Both the position numbers and the translations under genes were made by a program. The notes beneath the pieces are model-generated. The model saw only the letters and a program-made list of their open reading frames with translations. It had not been told where the DNA came from and ran no database searches. Of a stretch of DNA of 64,000 bases, positions 1 through 10,722 are shown one piece after another. The DNA is taken from assembly GCA_930367215.1 (NCBI GenBank), contig OV884056.1, positions 121,766,053 through 121,830,052 on the forward strand. Reading direction: 5' to 3'. The stretch's first letter is position 1. Every line of letters begins with the position of its first letter. Source of the stretch: Pollenia angustigena. Lineage: Eukaryota; Arthropoda; Insecta; Diptera; Polleniidae.

Positions 1-72
1 GGAAGCATGAATGAACTTATTTGTGTTGATCACAAATAAGTGCATTCTATTTGGTAATCACTTTTTGGTAAA

Positions 73-290
73 CAATTCTGTGGAATTGTTTACCGTATTT
101 TTACTTATGGCAAAATTATTGGTAATTTTGTCTGCGCGACCGGAAACGTTAAATTAATTTATTTGACTTGTTTGTGTTTGCACTTAATTTCGTAATAGTT
201 CAATTCTAGAGAATTGTTTACTGTTTAATTTGCATGTTGGCAAAATTATTATTAATTATGCTCGTGTGACCGGACACGAAAAAGTTTAAA
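73..290. repeat. Diverged tandem pair, 128-bp period
   Basis: Two similar units start at 73 and 201. Each opens with CAATTCT and an inverted GAATTGTTTAC, continues with GGCAAAATTATT, and ends in a (C/T)G(C/T)G(C/T)GACCGGA(A/C)ACG block. No coding potential is seen. It may be the end of a larger repeat that starts left of the window. Confidence 0.6.
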
Positions 291-314
291 ACATGAAAGT
301 GAAAGTAAGCATTA

Positions 315-579
315 GTGCTGGTTCACACAGGTCAAGTTTACTTGAACAGTTTTATTTAAATTTTCTTTTGAACTTGCGTTCACGTTCATGCACAAAACTA
401 ATTTTTGTTTTTTTTTCCTTCAACTTTGTAGCTTTTTATTATATTACGGATGAAAAAAGAAAAGAAAAATACAAAACTGACTGGTACGGTCAAGTATGTA
501 CCCCTTTCAATTCTCTTTACCCCTCTCTCCTAAAAGCTCAAGACTTGAAGAGTCAAACTTGACCTGTGTGAACCAGCAC
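315..579. mobile_element. Harbinger-type MITE, 265 bp, TTA target duplication
   Basis: Perfect terminal inverted repeats of about 25 bp begin GTGCTGGTTCACACAGG. The element is flanked by direct TTA at 312-314 and 580-582. A 3-bp TWA duplication is the hallmark of PIF/Harbinger integration. The 89-codon ORF across it (293-562) runs through the repeats and is not a gene. Confidence 0.85.
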
Positions 580-829
580 TTATTCTATGTTGCGCGTGTT
601 AAATTATATTATTAGGTGTGATCATGATATTAGGGTAACCATAACTCAACATCTCGATGAAACGCGTGGAAGATGTTGAAAACATGAAACATGCGTTTAC
701 ATTGTTCACATCTAACTTCTACCATCAATCAAAACGGCATCATTTCGGTTGTCAAAAAATTAACAAAGCACGCAAAATTTTTATATATATTACATATTTT
801 TATATTATATAAATTAAAATAATAAAAAA

Positions 830-2103
830 ATGGATTTCGAAAACACTCTAGCTATTGGATTAATTACTGTTTTGCAAGAACAAGTTGAACTATTAACGCT
901 TTTATTGCAAATTATAGAAGCCATTATGGAGGAAGAGGATGAAGAGGATGAAGAAGACCTTTTAGTGCACTCGAGTATGCCTTTTCCCCGCAGAGTTTGG
1001 ATGTTTGTAAGATAATTGTGAATTATTAAACATATTTATTTGTTAAAATAACTGCGTTTGCATTGAAGAACCGCTACGGCAAATTTTGGGAGAAAGATAT
1101 TCCAAATAATGACGCTGAATTCTTTAAAGAAAGCTTTCGAGTCGGCCAAGAAACTTTTTCTTTATTAGTTCAAAAACTAGAGAGTTTGAGGAAACAGAAT
1201 ACCAATTTAAGGGAAGCTATATCTTTGGAAAAGCGAATAGCAATAGCGTTATATACCCTTGGATCCTCAGGGGAGTATCGAACTGTCGGAAGACTTTTTG
1301 GTGTTTCACCCAGCAGTGTTTGCAAAATATTACATGAATTTTGCAAGGCTGTTATTGAAGAGCTTTCCGATGATTATCTTCCTTCAGAATTCCTAACAGA
1401 ATCCAAAATTGAAGAATGCTTGAAGGGATTTGAAGAAATAGGATTCCCGCAATGTTTGGGTGCTAATTGGTAAGTAGAAACATACGTAAATATGTTTGGT
1501 TTTTTATCACATTTTGCCACATTGAAGTTAAGCCATCAGCTTCTGAAGCTGTTGATCATTACAATTATAAGGGTTGGTATTCTGTGGTGCTATTCGCGAT
1601 GGTTGATTTCCGGTAAGATTTCTTAAAATGTTAACACATAGCTTTGTAATAACTATTTTCTCATTTATAGGTTTTTATATGTGAATATAGGCTGCCCAGG
1701 AAGATGCAATGATTCGCTTATTTATCGTAAATCTCAATTAAGCCATATGTTAAATTCATCAAATTTGATTAAAGAAAAGAACAGACTAATTTGCGGAACA
1801 CAGGTTCCAGTAGTTATTTTTGGGGACTCAGCTTTCAAATTTTCCCCTACCCTTATGAAACCTTACCCGTTTTCAACTACAGCTTCTTTGGACCAACAAA
1901 CATTCAATTATAATCTGTCCAAAGCCAGGCGTGTAGTTGAAAATGCTTTCGGCCACGTCAAAGCAAGGTTCAGACGAATTGGCAAGGGCCTTGATAATCA
2001 CCCAAAGTACAATAGCAGAATTATTATGTGCTGTTGTATATTGCACAACAACTGTGTTGTTAATGAGAACTGGAAAGTTACTCAAAATCCCTCCCAATTG
2101 TAA
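830..2103 (+). pseudogene. H1 Harbinger transposase, four exons, broken
   Basis: HARBI1-like DDE nuclease of PIF/Harbinger transposons, which with its Myb/SANT partner would cut and join the element ends. Exon model from sites shared with H2: 830-1006, 1069-1469, roughly 1515-1612, 1671-2103. Exon 2 carries the helix-turn-helix region (GRLFGVSPSSVCKILHEF). Exon 4 has the second Asp in GDSAF and the Glu in VVENAFGHVKARFRR. Three lesions are visible against H2: an extra T near 1465 before the exon 2 donor, loss of the exon 3 acceptor together with the first catalytic Asp (the AIDG motif), and a CAA to TAA change at 2101-2103 that removes about 35 C-terminal residues. The family assignment is secure. 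Confidence 0.85.
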
Positions 2104-2740
2104 CCCGAAAGCATTAATATCTCTGCTGATCAGTCTGTACCTGCAGAAAACATCAGAAAAACTATCAGCAAATTTTTATGTGAGAGAGATTCTTTAATAC
2201 AAAGAACACAATAAACTTTCTATCAATCCAAGAATTTATTAAATTTGTATTTATGTACCTATCGTAATTGTTTAACAAAACTGTTGAAATTTAAAAATTT
2301 TCAGTAGAAGCAACACAATTTTTAATTTTACATTAGAGGCATATGAAGAAGAATTTTTAAGCCAACCGTTTCATTACCAAAAAGTAGGCAAAATACCACG
2401 ATATTTTTACTTCGGTTGAATATGAATATTTCTTACATATCAATCATTTCCAAAAAGTGAAAAAATAAAAATACACTATTGTTGAACAAATGCGATGTGT
2501 ACATCTAAAAACAAACAAATAGTACATATCGCACTGGTTCCTCTAACGAGAGTCAACAAAAAATTTTCAAATTTCACTTCTTGAAAGAAATCGTTGCATA
2601 GAAAATTACGTATTTAAAAAACCTGACTTTGATATGAAAAATGCCGAAATTGAAGTAAAAACATTGTATGAATAAACATAATATTTAATTTCAGAAATGT
2701 TTCTTTAATGTCGTTAAAAACAAATAAAGACTTAAATAAT
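2104..2740. other. H1 3' non-coding region after the transposase
   Basis: AT-rich sequence with no credible ORF. It is shared with H2 (about 45149-46181), except that H2 carries an extra 506-bp block at the position equivalent to 2600. It separates the converging transposase and Myb genes. Confidence 0.6.
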
Positions 2741-2960
2741 CAGGGGTGTCATGGAAATCGAATACGTAAAACGAAAGAATTTGTCAGTTGTTTTTAATGA
2801 ACTTTTAATCTAATTTTTACAATTTTTGTTAAAAACTTCTGTTTAATAGAGCATTATTTGTATAATAATTGTCATAAAATTTTTTTATTGCAAAAATTTT
2901 ATTGAAAAACGACTCTAAAAATTCTTTCGTTTTACGTTTTCGATTTCCATGACACCCCTG
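2741..2960. mobile_element. MITE, 220 bp, CAGGGGTGTCA ends
   Basis: Near-palindromic element with inverted ends of about 45 bp starting CAGGGGTGTCATGGAAATCG. AAT flanks both sides, a possible 3-bp duplication. The same MITE is at 46182-46403 in H2, so it predates separation of the H copies. The CAGGG ends resemble hAT termini, but no 8-bp duplication is seen. Confidence 0.75.
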
Positions 2961-3045
2961 AATATGTACATTTAAAACTATACAACAAAAGAATTAATTT
3001 GGTTAAAGTTTGTGTTAATCCAATATAAGGATATATAAATATTAT

Positions 3046-3260
3046 CAGGGGTGTGCTGAAAATCGCAAACGTAAAACGCAAGAATTTGGAAGTTGTTTTT
3101 AATAAACTTTAAACCTAATTTTTATAATTTTTGTTATAAAATCCTGTTTAATAGGGAAAATTTTGTTTAATATTTGTCGTATATTATTTTATTACAGAAA
3201 TCTTATTTAAACGACTTAAAATTCTTGCGATTAATGGTTGCGATTTCGAGCACAACCCTG
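3046..3260. mobile_element. MITE, 215 bp, diverged relative of the 2741 MITE
   Basis: Begins CAGGGGTGTGCTGAAAATCG and ends with a degenerate inverted copy closing in CACAACCCTG. Its internal sequence aligns with the MITE at 2741. TAT lies on both sides. The H2 counterpart (46462-50060) was later split by the P element. Confidence 0.7.
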
Positions 3261-3301
3261 TATATGTACATACATAGTAGATACTATATTAAAGTTATTT
3301 T

Positions 3302-4367
3302 TTAGCTTTCAAAATGTCTAGCAGCTGTGTGTGAAATGCTGCATTTTGTGAAGTAATCGAGTCCAGTCGATTTAGCATTTCTTTCATCTGATTTTTTTTT
3401 CTTCGTGCTGCAGCCTCTTCATTTCGATGCGTTCCTGCGCCAACCTTACAAGCTCCGAATTTGTATCTTTTCTCTTTTTCGGAGGTTGGCTCTGTTCGTC
3501 AGAAAAATGCTGAGTGCTGCACGAGGCATCAGGATAAAACTCGATCACGTCATCGGTTAAAGTTGACATGTCTAAAAATGGAGCATTAATTTTAGAAAAA
3601 ACTATTGAAAATGACGAAATCATAAAAGGTGTACTTGCCTGTGCTTTTATGCATTACAGCTTCAATATTGTGGACCTTAAATGCACCCAAAATCTGTGGT
3701 TTTCATGGGCAACCGCGTATGTCTATATTTTCGATTTTGAATTGTTGATGCCATATTGCTTAATTTAAAGCGCTCTTTATATTTTTTTTTAAATTTTTGA
3801 AAATAGATAGACCCATTCCGATGTTTTAATTCAATTACAAAGTTCAAAAGGTGCAATATCTAACCATAGTTTGCTCTAAAATGGTTTTTTAGAAAAATTT
3901 TATTTTAAGACATACGCGGTTTCCCATGAAAACCACAGAAATATTGGGCACTTTGTTGTAGTGACACCAACCTGATGGAGATCCGCCTGTTGGCCCTACT
4001 TTGTTTCTTTCCTGCCTGTAAAAATACAAAGATGTCATTACAATTTCATGTCGTCACGAAATTAGTTTTGGTTTTGAATTACTTATACTTGCGTGTGAGA
4101 TTATCTATTTTTGTGAGAACATCTGCAATAAATCCGCCCTGCTGCATAGTTGCGGCTATTTCCTGGTAGACATGAGAATTTTTTCTTGAGCCACGCAAGT
4201 CTTCAATTTTCTCTTCCCACAAGTCGAGCAGCATGTTCTCCATATCTAGGCACCATACTAAACGGAGGCTGGTTTTCTTCTTTACTTTAAACACAATATG
4301 TATATATACTTAAATTAATTTATATAAAATTAATAAAACTTTAAAAAAACTTACGTGTGGCGCTCAT
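3302..4367 (-). pseudogene. H1 Myb/SANT-like DNA-binding protein (Harbinger second gene)
   Basis: Partner protein of Harbinger transposases; in this superfamily it binds the termini and helps nuclear import of the nuclease. A 13-nt first exon (ATG at 4367, donor at 4354) joins an exon at about 4290-4085 with RLVWCLDMENMLLDLWEEK and RKNSHVYQEIAATM, the trihelix-like SANT core. A further exon holds PTGGSPSGWCHYNKV (about 3965-4020), and the last exon is basic and helical with PPKKRK, a likely nuclear-localisation signal. A deletion after QQGGF removes about eight residues that H2 keeps. The MITE at 3694-3938 interrupts it, and a frameshift near 3390 breaks the tail. Confidence 0.75.
3694..3938. 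mobile_element. MITE, 245 bp, AAAT duplication, inside H1
   Basis: Inverted ends of 31 bp with one mismatch, starting CTGTGGTTTTCATGGG, flanked by AAAT at 3690-3693 and 3939-3942. The H2 copy near 52365 has the uninterrupted site, which proves insertion into H1 only. Confidence 0.85.
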
Positions 4368-4915
4368 TTTGTTTATTTTATTTAAATTTTTTTTTTAAAC
4401 AAATGACATTTTGTCAGTGATGCCACAATAATAACAGAATTTGTTGCCACTTTTCTAGAGATAATACTAAAATAATCGCAAGATGTAGAATGGAATAAAA
4501 TGAGATATGAACAACTTTTAAAGATGTGGAAAGATGTTGGTTTTTAGCCCTATGTATTTCTTATGAAAATATGTTAACATCTTCGCAAATTGATGGCAGA
4601 TGTTAGATGTTGATCAGTGTAAAAAGGCTATTAGTGTCATCACTAGTAAAGTGGCAACAAATTCTGTTACCCTAAGTCTATACGAGAAATTTGTATTTGT
4701 TAACATAAGCAATAACGTCGGCAGAATGACGTCACAGAAATGTTCTATGTTTAACATTTTTTTCAGAGTGGAGTAAACGTATGTCTGAACACAAAACATA
4801 AAATTTGACTGAAATAAGGTTGACAGTACATATTTGGAAATTTTGTAATTTATTGTGTTTTCGGTTACATATTTAAAAAAAAGAAATTAATACAAATTTA
4901 AAACTTTTAAATTAT

Positions 4916-6587
4916 TTGAAGCAAATAATTGACATTGTGGATATTGTGGAAGAAGATGAAACATCCAAGAGAAGATACTGGTTGAAGCCATTTCTTCAAA
5001 GAAGAGAGATGCACAGCTTAGAATCTCATATTTTGAAGGACATAATGTGGGATACCAAGGATTATAAAAACTTTTGCCGTATGGATATTGAACAGTTTGA
5101 GTTACTGCTTCAATTGGTAAGTTTTGAAAAAGATAATATGTACATATGTATGTGCATATGAAATGTAGACTTATACATGCACATACATATACAGGAATGA
5201 TAGCACAATGTAATCTTGGGTAGATACTGCAACACTACATACGTATTTGCATTTTTATTGAATTCAGTTTATATTTAATAGGTACATTCTAAAATTAAAA
5301 AGCAAAACACCGTTATGAGGAACTCCATAAGCCCACGTGTACGTCTTGCTGTAACTCTGCGTTTTTTAGCAACAGGTGATTCTTTTAGTTCATTAGAGTA
5401 CTTGTCTAGAATCTCGCGAAAAACGATAAGTGTATTTATTCCAGAGGTTTTAGATGCAATAATTGATTCTCTTAAGCCGAAGTATCTTAAGGTAATTAAT
5501 TAAACCTAAAAATGTAATTAGAATATCATAAATGAATTCAATAAACTTGTGCATATATCATACATTAGCGTGTCCCAAAAATTTTTATGGATTTTCATGG
5601 GTGGTCAAGCATAATTGAAGTGCTTACAGGGTAAAGTATTTTTGAGATTTTTTCCAGATTTTTCGGAAGAGGTTTTTTAGATTTTTGACAAAAATTCGAC
5701 TTGAGCGACCTGCAAACCTCTTCCGAAAAATCTGGAAAAAATTTTAAAAATACTTTACCCTATAAGCTTTTAAATTATGCTTGAGCCCCAAAATTTGTTT
5801 TGGACACACTATTATACATATATTAAAGTTACATACATATGTATGTATGTATAATGCATATATTTATACTATATAGACTCCATCTACTTAAGAAGAATGG
5901 AAAGCTGTATCGGACGGCTTTCAGAAGTTATGGCAATTCCCTCATACCATTGGTGCTATAGATGGCAAGCACATTCGGATAAAAAACCCCCAACACGCAG
6001 GATCCGATTTTTATAAATATAAAGGGTTCTTTAGTACCGTTGTTGATTCAAACAGCAAATTTTTGTACATTGATGTTGGTGGAAATGGAAGAGCCTCAGA
6101 TGTTGTCATTTTTAAAAACAGTTCACTTTACCAAGCGATGAAACAAAATAAGTTGAACTTGCCGCCAGACGAAACGTTGGTAGGTCAATCAACAAGAACC
6201 TCTTACTACTTAATAGGTGATGACATATTTGGTTTGGACAAACATCTAATGAAAGCATATAATCGTAACTCTAAGCTGACAACACCTGAGGAAATATTTA
6301 ACTACAGGTTAAGTAGAGCAAGGATGACAGTAGAGATGGCGTTTGGTAGATTAGCCGATAGGTTCCAAATTTTTCATAGACCGATCGAAGTGAAGTTGTC
6401 AACGACAGATTCCATCGTGCAAGCGTGTTGTATTTTACACAATTTTTTAAGTAAAAATTTATCAGAGTCAATTAATATAGATAATGAAATTTTAGTGGAA
6501 CTTCCTGGGACAATAACACCTTTAACAGTTCAGGAACATGAAACAATTCGGTTTGCAAGTGGAAATAGGGAAAATATAAAAAAATAG
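4916..6587 (+). pseudogene. H' Harbinger transposase, broken by a nonsense codon
   Basis: Harbinger DDE nuclease, a different lineage from H. Exon 1 (in frame from about 4916 to 5116) has RRYWLKPFLQRREMHSL, typical of the N-terminus; no ATG is seen in this frame, so the true start is upstream or in another exon. Exon 2 runs from about 5282 to 5492 and includes VTLRFLATGDSFSSLEYL, the helix-turn-helix region. Exon 3 (5877-6587) carries all three catalytic acids: Asp in IGAIDGKHI, Asp in IGDDIF, Glu in TVEMAFGRL. TAA at 5889-5891, the fifth codon of exon 3, stops translation before the catalytic domain. A MITE sits in intron 2. Confidence 0.85.
5568..5809. mobile_element. Foldback MITE, 242 bp, TA duplication (mariner-like)
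   Basis: The two halves are inverted nearly throughout: GGGTAAAGTATTTTT and CCAGATTTTTCGGAAGAGG occur on one arm and their complements on the other. It is flanked by TA at 5566-5567 and 5810-5811, with GCGTGTCC and GTGTGTCC as the outermost ends. TA duplication suggests Tc1/mariner mobilisation. Confidence 0.75.
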
Positions 6588-7638
6588 CTGGTAACAGATG
6601 GTGATGTACCTTTTCAATGGCCTAAAATAAGGAAACAAGTCGCAAATCAGATATCAGTTACAGTTGAATAATTAATAAATAATTATGATAAATAAATAAT
6701 TAAATAAAATAATAAATAATTACTTTCTTTTTTAAGACCACCATAAAAATTAAAAGATATTCTTTTATGTTACAATTAATTTTCAATTCATGTCATATTT
6801 ATACTGTATAAAAAAAATATATATAAAAAATTAAAAATAAAAAACAAATTAAAGTTACTTCTTGTGATTTTTCATAATAAAAATCGCTTATTTACATCAC
6901 CACATCATTACTCAAAACAAAAATGCATATCTTGAAAAATGCGTTTAGAGTTTTTAGTTTGTTATAACCACTTGAAAAAATAACGACACATTCTTTTCTA
7001 ACAGGGAAAGTATTAAGAATATTCAGGCATGTTCTGAAAATCACAGGAATTCAAATCACTTGTGATTTAAAAGTGTATTGAAAACCACAAAAGTTTCAAC
7101 TTGGTTTAAAATGGTGAAAAAACAAGTAATTTCAAATTGGCGGCCACTAAGCTGAACAGTTTAAAATCACAATTCTAAAAAAAGATATCTGTCCACAACA
7201 CCTTCCATGTGATTTCATTTTTGAATTATGAAGTTGCTGAAATAGACGAGCGATATGTTATCTTTAACAATATTATTGACTTGTGCAGTCAGCATTTCGT
7301 AGTTTAAAGTTAAAATATATACAAACTTTTTAAAAAACCTTTACAATTAAGAAGCAGCAGGTATCTATAATAATTCATTAAAGTTCATTTCATAAATAAA
7401 CAAAAAGTTTAGGTACATAAAATTATACATATTTAAAATTTTAATAAACTTTTGAGCCTAAGGTCTTTTTTTATAAAAAACTTAAAACTTTTATTTAAAA
7501 TCCAATATTTCGGCACTTCCTTGAGTGCCTTCTTCAGGGTTATTTTTCTTTCCTTATTTTATAAATTATTTAACACAAACTTATCTTTAATTAACTTACA
7601 TATATCTTCAGTAATAAATAAATAAGAAGGCTTACATC
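6588..7638. other. H' internal non-coding region
   Basis: AT-rich DNA between the two convergent H' genes with no credible ORF. The stretch from about 7023 (CAGGCATGTTCTGAAAATCACAG) looks like the worn end of a MITE related in sequence to 57832-58070. A hammerhead-like motif lies at 7502-7539. Confidence 0.5.
7502..7539 (-). other. Hammerhead-ribozyme-like core
   Basis: On the minus strand the order is CTGAAGA (fits CUGANGA), a perfect 6-bp hairpin GGCACT/AGTGCC with loop CAAGGA, then GAAA. This matches the stem II core of a hammerhead ribozyme. I cannot find convincing stems I and III, so activity is doubtful. Similar motifs are known in Penelope-like retroelements. Confidence 0.35.
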
Positions 7639-8414
7639 CTATTTATTTATGGCTGAAGATAGAAGTTTTTGCATCTCTGCCATGACCTCCGTCGCCACAT
7701 TCAATGGCATTTTTTCCAACTGCAGTCCAACAGATTTGCTGAAACAGGAAAACATTGTTTCCTCCTTAGAAACCTCATTTGTTTTGCTTATTATAGCATC
7801 CAACGCTAAATTTATTTTTTGTCTCTATCTGATTTTCTTTTTTTGCAGCTTAAATTTGGGTTTTCTTCGCTTGTTGGGGTATCGCTTGTGATCGTATCAC
7901 TTGTCAACGACGTTTGACTATCGTAATATTCATTTGGATGGGGATATTCTGAGTCATGAGAGAATTGAGTGACAGGGCTAAACTCTATCAATTCCAAATC
8001 TTCCTAAAATTGATTTGGAGTTTAAAATAATTTTAAAAATACCAAAAAAGAACTTTTATATAATGTATACTAACCGTTGGTAGACTGCTGGTGGTTTGTC
8101 GTAGGCAAATTGCACCATCTAAAAACCGCATTTCATTGTAATAATACAGATGAGGAACGTAAACATCATCCACTGAAGATCCCGATTTTTTACAGGATTC
8201 GACTTTCTTTTTTTCGACAAGATAAGCCGACCTTAAATTTTTCATCTTTTTTTTAAGATTTCCTCGCTTTTGCCCATATTTTTTGCAATTTCCTCCCACG
8301 CGTTTTTTTTTTCTTGTCTACTCTTTTATAATTGGAACTTTTATAGTCCCATAAGCAAGGAAATTGGTTAAAGAGGTTTATTAGCTTAAATACTTCCGAT
8401 TCAGACCACTCCAT
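7639..8414 (-). pseudogene. H' MADF/BESS DNA-binding protein
   Basis: Accessory gene typical of PIF/Harbinger elements that use MADF instead of SANT proteins. From ATG at 8414 it reads a MADF N-terminus (MEWSESEVFKLINLFNQ, then CLWDYKSSNYKR). It frameshifts in a ten-A run near 8308 and continues in another frame with KKMKNLRSAYLVEKKKVES and YNEMRFL. The Ser/Thr-rich linker follows (7812-7997). A second frameshift near 7810 precedes the end MFSCFSKSVGLQLEKMPLNV, a BESS-like helix pair. An intron near 8000-8075 is likely. Both shifts lie in homopolymers, so old decay or assembly error could explain them. Confidence 0.7.
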
Positions 8415-8801
8415 TTCTGTTTTCAAATATTACAAAATGTTTAAATATTTTACCACTTAAATTGTATACACATAATTAAATACTTTCCTTTTTATACCAC
8501 CAATTTGTTTTTTTTTTATTTTAGAAGTTTATAATAATAAATTTGCTTATTTTGTATTTGAATTTTTTGGTGTTCCAAAAGTTTTAAATCTTTTATTTTA
8601 TTTTTATTTTTTTTTAACTGACAATTGATATTGACAGCTTGTGTTAAAAGATAATTGCTCAGCAATATATTATAACATTTGTTTCTGAACATGTGTTCAA
8701 ATACATATTTATACAGTCCACACGTTAATATCTAGTGTTGGCAATAGAATTTGATAGTTGCTACGGCAATAATTGCCAAACAAATTGCTCGTCTAGACTT
8801 A

Positions 8802-8917
8802 CGTCCATTTTCACCAAGTTCGGTTAAAACTAACTTTCAATTAAAGTTCCGGTTACCAATATGTTTTGACAGCTAAAACCGATAGTTAATTATAACCGAA
8901 CTTGGTGAAAATGGCCG
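8802..8917. mobile_element. 116-bp Harbinger-type MITE in the right terminus of H'
   Basis: Inverted ends of about 24 bp contain CCATTTTCACCAAGTTCGG, flanked by TTA at 8799-8801 and 8918-8920. Removing it restores CTAGACTTAGGG, the exact complement of the left H' terminus. That confirms both boundaries. Confidence 0.85.
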
Positions 8918-8926
8918 TTAGGGTTA

Positions 8927-9330
8927 TTATTGTGGCATCACTGACAAAATGGAAGTTGCTTTGAAAACAGCGTTACCATTTTTCAAGTTATTCCTTTTTT
9001 GCAAGCCTTATTTTGCTTAATTTTGCTAAAATTATTAAACGAAATGAATTAGAAATACATTTTGGTGTTATTTTTTGAAATGTTGGCACTTTTGTGGAAA
9101 AGAAGTATTTAAAAAAATAAGAGTTTTTTTCAGAAATTATGACATTTTTTATTGACAGTAGATGTTAGATGTTTCAGGTGTGAACGCGTATTTCACATTT
9201 TCAACATTTTCCATGTGTTCCTCCGAAATGTATGCAAGTGTGCAAAGGGTATAAGAATCAAAATTTTTCAATATTTTTACAGAATGTTACTATCTCATTT
9301 TGTTCTCTTTTACATTTTTCGATTCTGTTA
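8927..9330. repeat. Repeat R1 (right flank of family H)
   Basis: Non-coding sequence from ATTGTGGCATCACTG to GATTCTGTTA, also present at 53098-54950 to the right of H2, where two insertions split it. It carries right of the H family what H1 and H2 share beyond their termini, so the duplicated unit is larger than the transposon. No gene seen. Confidence 0.65.
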
Positions 9331-9515
9331 TAGCCTTTTTACACTGAGCAACATCTCGATGAAACGCGTGGAAGATGTTGAAAACATGAAACATGCGTTT
9401 ACATTGTTCACATCTAACTTCTATCATCAATCAAAACGGCATCATTTCGGTTGTCAAAAAATTAACAAAGCACGCAAAATTTTTATATATATATATTACA
9501 TATTTTTATATTATA

Positions 9516-10722
9516 CTAGCTGACCCGGTCTACGTTGCTGGCCCTAAGTAAACATTAGTTTTGTATTACCACACGATTTAAATTGAGCATTTAACGAAAT
9601 TTACGGCCTTTAAAATAAAAATCCATGGAATACCTATCATAAATTTTTTTTAAAAAATAACTTACATATGGTGTGGATATGGACTCAATCAAAAAAGAAT
9701 AAGTTGGACCATGGCGATAATTTTAAAGAAAAAATCGTCCAAATCGGTCAAGCCGTTCTCAAATCATGCTCTTAATAGAAAAAGTGGGCGTAAAAGTAGG
9801 CGTAGTAATTTTTTCTTTCGATGAAAACGTAAAATAAATTAATACGAACAGTTAAAAGAAAAATTAGTCAAATCGATGGAGCAGTTTTTTGATTTTAGGT
9901 AAATCGAAAAAAGTGGGCGTAAAAGTGGGCGGGGCAAAATTTTCTTTCCGTAAAAACCTAAGTTAAACCATGGCGATCATTTTGAAGAAAAAATCGTCCA
10001 AATCGGTCAAGTCGTTCTCCAGTTATGCGCTTAATAGAAAAAGTGGGCGTAAAAGTAGGCGTGGTAAATTTTTCTATCGATGAAAACTTAAAATGGATTA
10101 ATACGAACATTTGAAAGATAAATTAGTCAAATCAAAATCGTCCAAATCGGTCAAGTCGTTCTCCAGTTATGCGCTTAATAGAAAAAGTGGGCGTAAAAGT
10201 AGGCGTGGTAAATTTTTCTATCGATGAAAACTTAAAATGGATTAATACGAACATTTGAAAGATAAATTAGTCAATTCGATGGAGCAGTTTTTTGATTTTA
10301 GGTAAATCGAAAAAAGTGGGCGTAAAAGTGGGCGGGGCAAAATTTTCTTTCCGTAAAACCCTAAGGTGGACCATGGCGATCATTTTAAAGAAAAAATCGT
10401 CCAAATCGGTCAAGCCGTTCTCAATTTATGCGCTTAATAGAAAAAGTGGGCGTAAAAGTAGGCGTGGTAAATTTTTCTATCGATGAAAACTTAAAATGGA
10501 TTAATACGAAGATTTGAAAGAAAAATTAGTCAACTCGATGGAACCGTTTTCTGATTTTAGGTAAATCGAAAAAAGTGGGCGTAAAAGTGGGCGGGGCAAA
10601 AGTATCCTATGTCCGTCTCCTGGCTCTAAGCTACCTCCCTACCAATTTTCAGCCAAATCTGTTCTGCCGTTCTTGAGTTATAAGTGGTGTAACTAACACG
10701 ACTTTCTTTTATATATATAGAA
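9516..10722 (-). mobile_element. Helitron-like non-autonomous element
   Basis: Read on the minus strand it starts TTCTATATATATAAAAG and ends GGGTCAGCTAG, with CTAG as last four bases. Host DNA resumes with no target duplication: the H1 site reads ATTATA^TAAATT, so it entered between A and T. No duplication plus a TC/CTRR-type end fits Helitrons, although the extra 5' T and weak 3' hairpin leave doubt. No coding sequence. A SINE or LINE tail with a TA-rich end is the alternative. Confidence 0.5.
9784..10600. repeat. 129-130 bp tandem array inside the Helitron-like element
   Basis: The motif GTGGGCGTAAAAGT(A/G)GGCG occurs seven times, at 9784, 9913, 10043, 10187, 10316, 10446 and 10575. Spacing is 129 or 130 except one 144-bp step. 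Alternate units differ (AGTAGGCG versus AGTGGGCG), giving a higher-order unit of about 259 bp. Confidence 0.85.

Larger units (their letters stand above)
648..4630. mobile_element. PIF/Harbinger family H, copy 1 (H1)
   Basis: A DNA transposon with two convergent genes: a DDE transposase on + (830-2103) and a Myb/SANT-like protein on - (3302-4367). The right terminus ends in AGTGTAAAAAGGCTA next to TTA (4631-4633). The complementary left terminus, TAGCCTTTTTACACTGA, is seen in H3 at 9331 but is missing from H1, whose homology starts only at 648. Three MITEs lie inside (2741-2960, 3046-3260, 3694-3938). Both genes are damaged, so H1 is not autonomous. Confidence 0.85.
4670..8923. mobile_element. 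Second PIF/Harbinger lineage (H'), TTA target duplication
   Basis: Ends are inverted: CCCTAAGTCTATACGAG on the left and CCCTAAGTCTAGACGAG on the complement of the right. TTA duplications lie at 4667-4669 and 8924-8926. The empty site ATTCTGTTATTATTGTGG is preserved at 53092-53109 in the right flank of H2. It carries a DDE transposase on + and a MADF/BESS gene on -. Two MITEs (5568-5809, 8802-8917) inserted later. Confidence 0.85.

Noticed and set aside
830..1015. Acidic 61-codon ORF as an independent small gene
   Set aside because: It is exon 1 of the Harbinger transposase, with a conserved donor after VWMF in H1 and H2.
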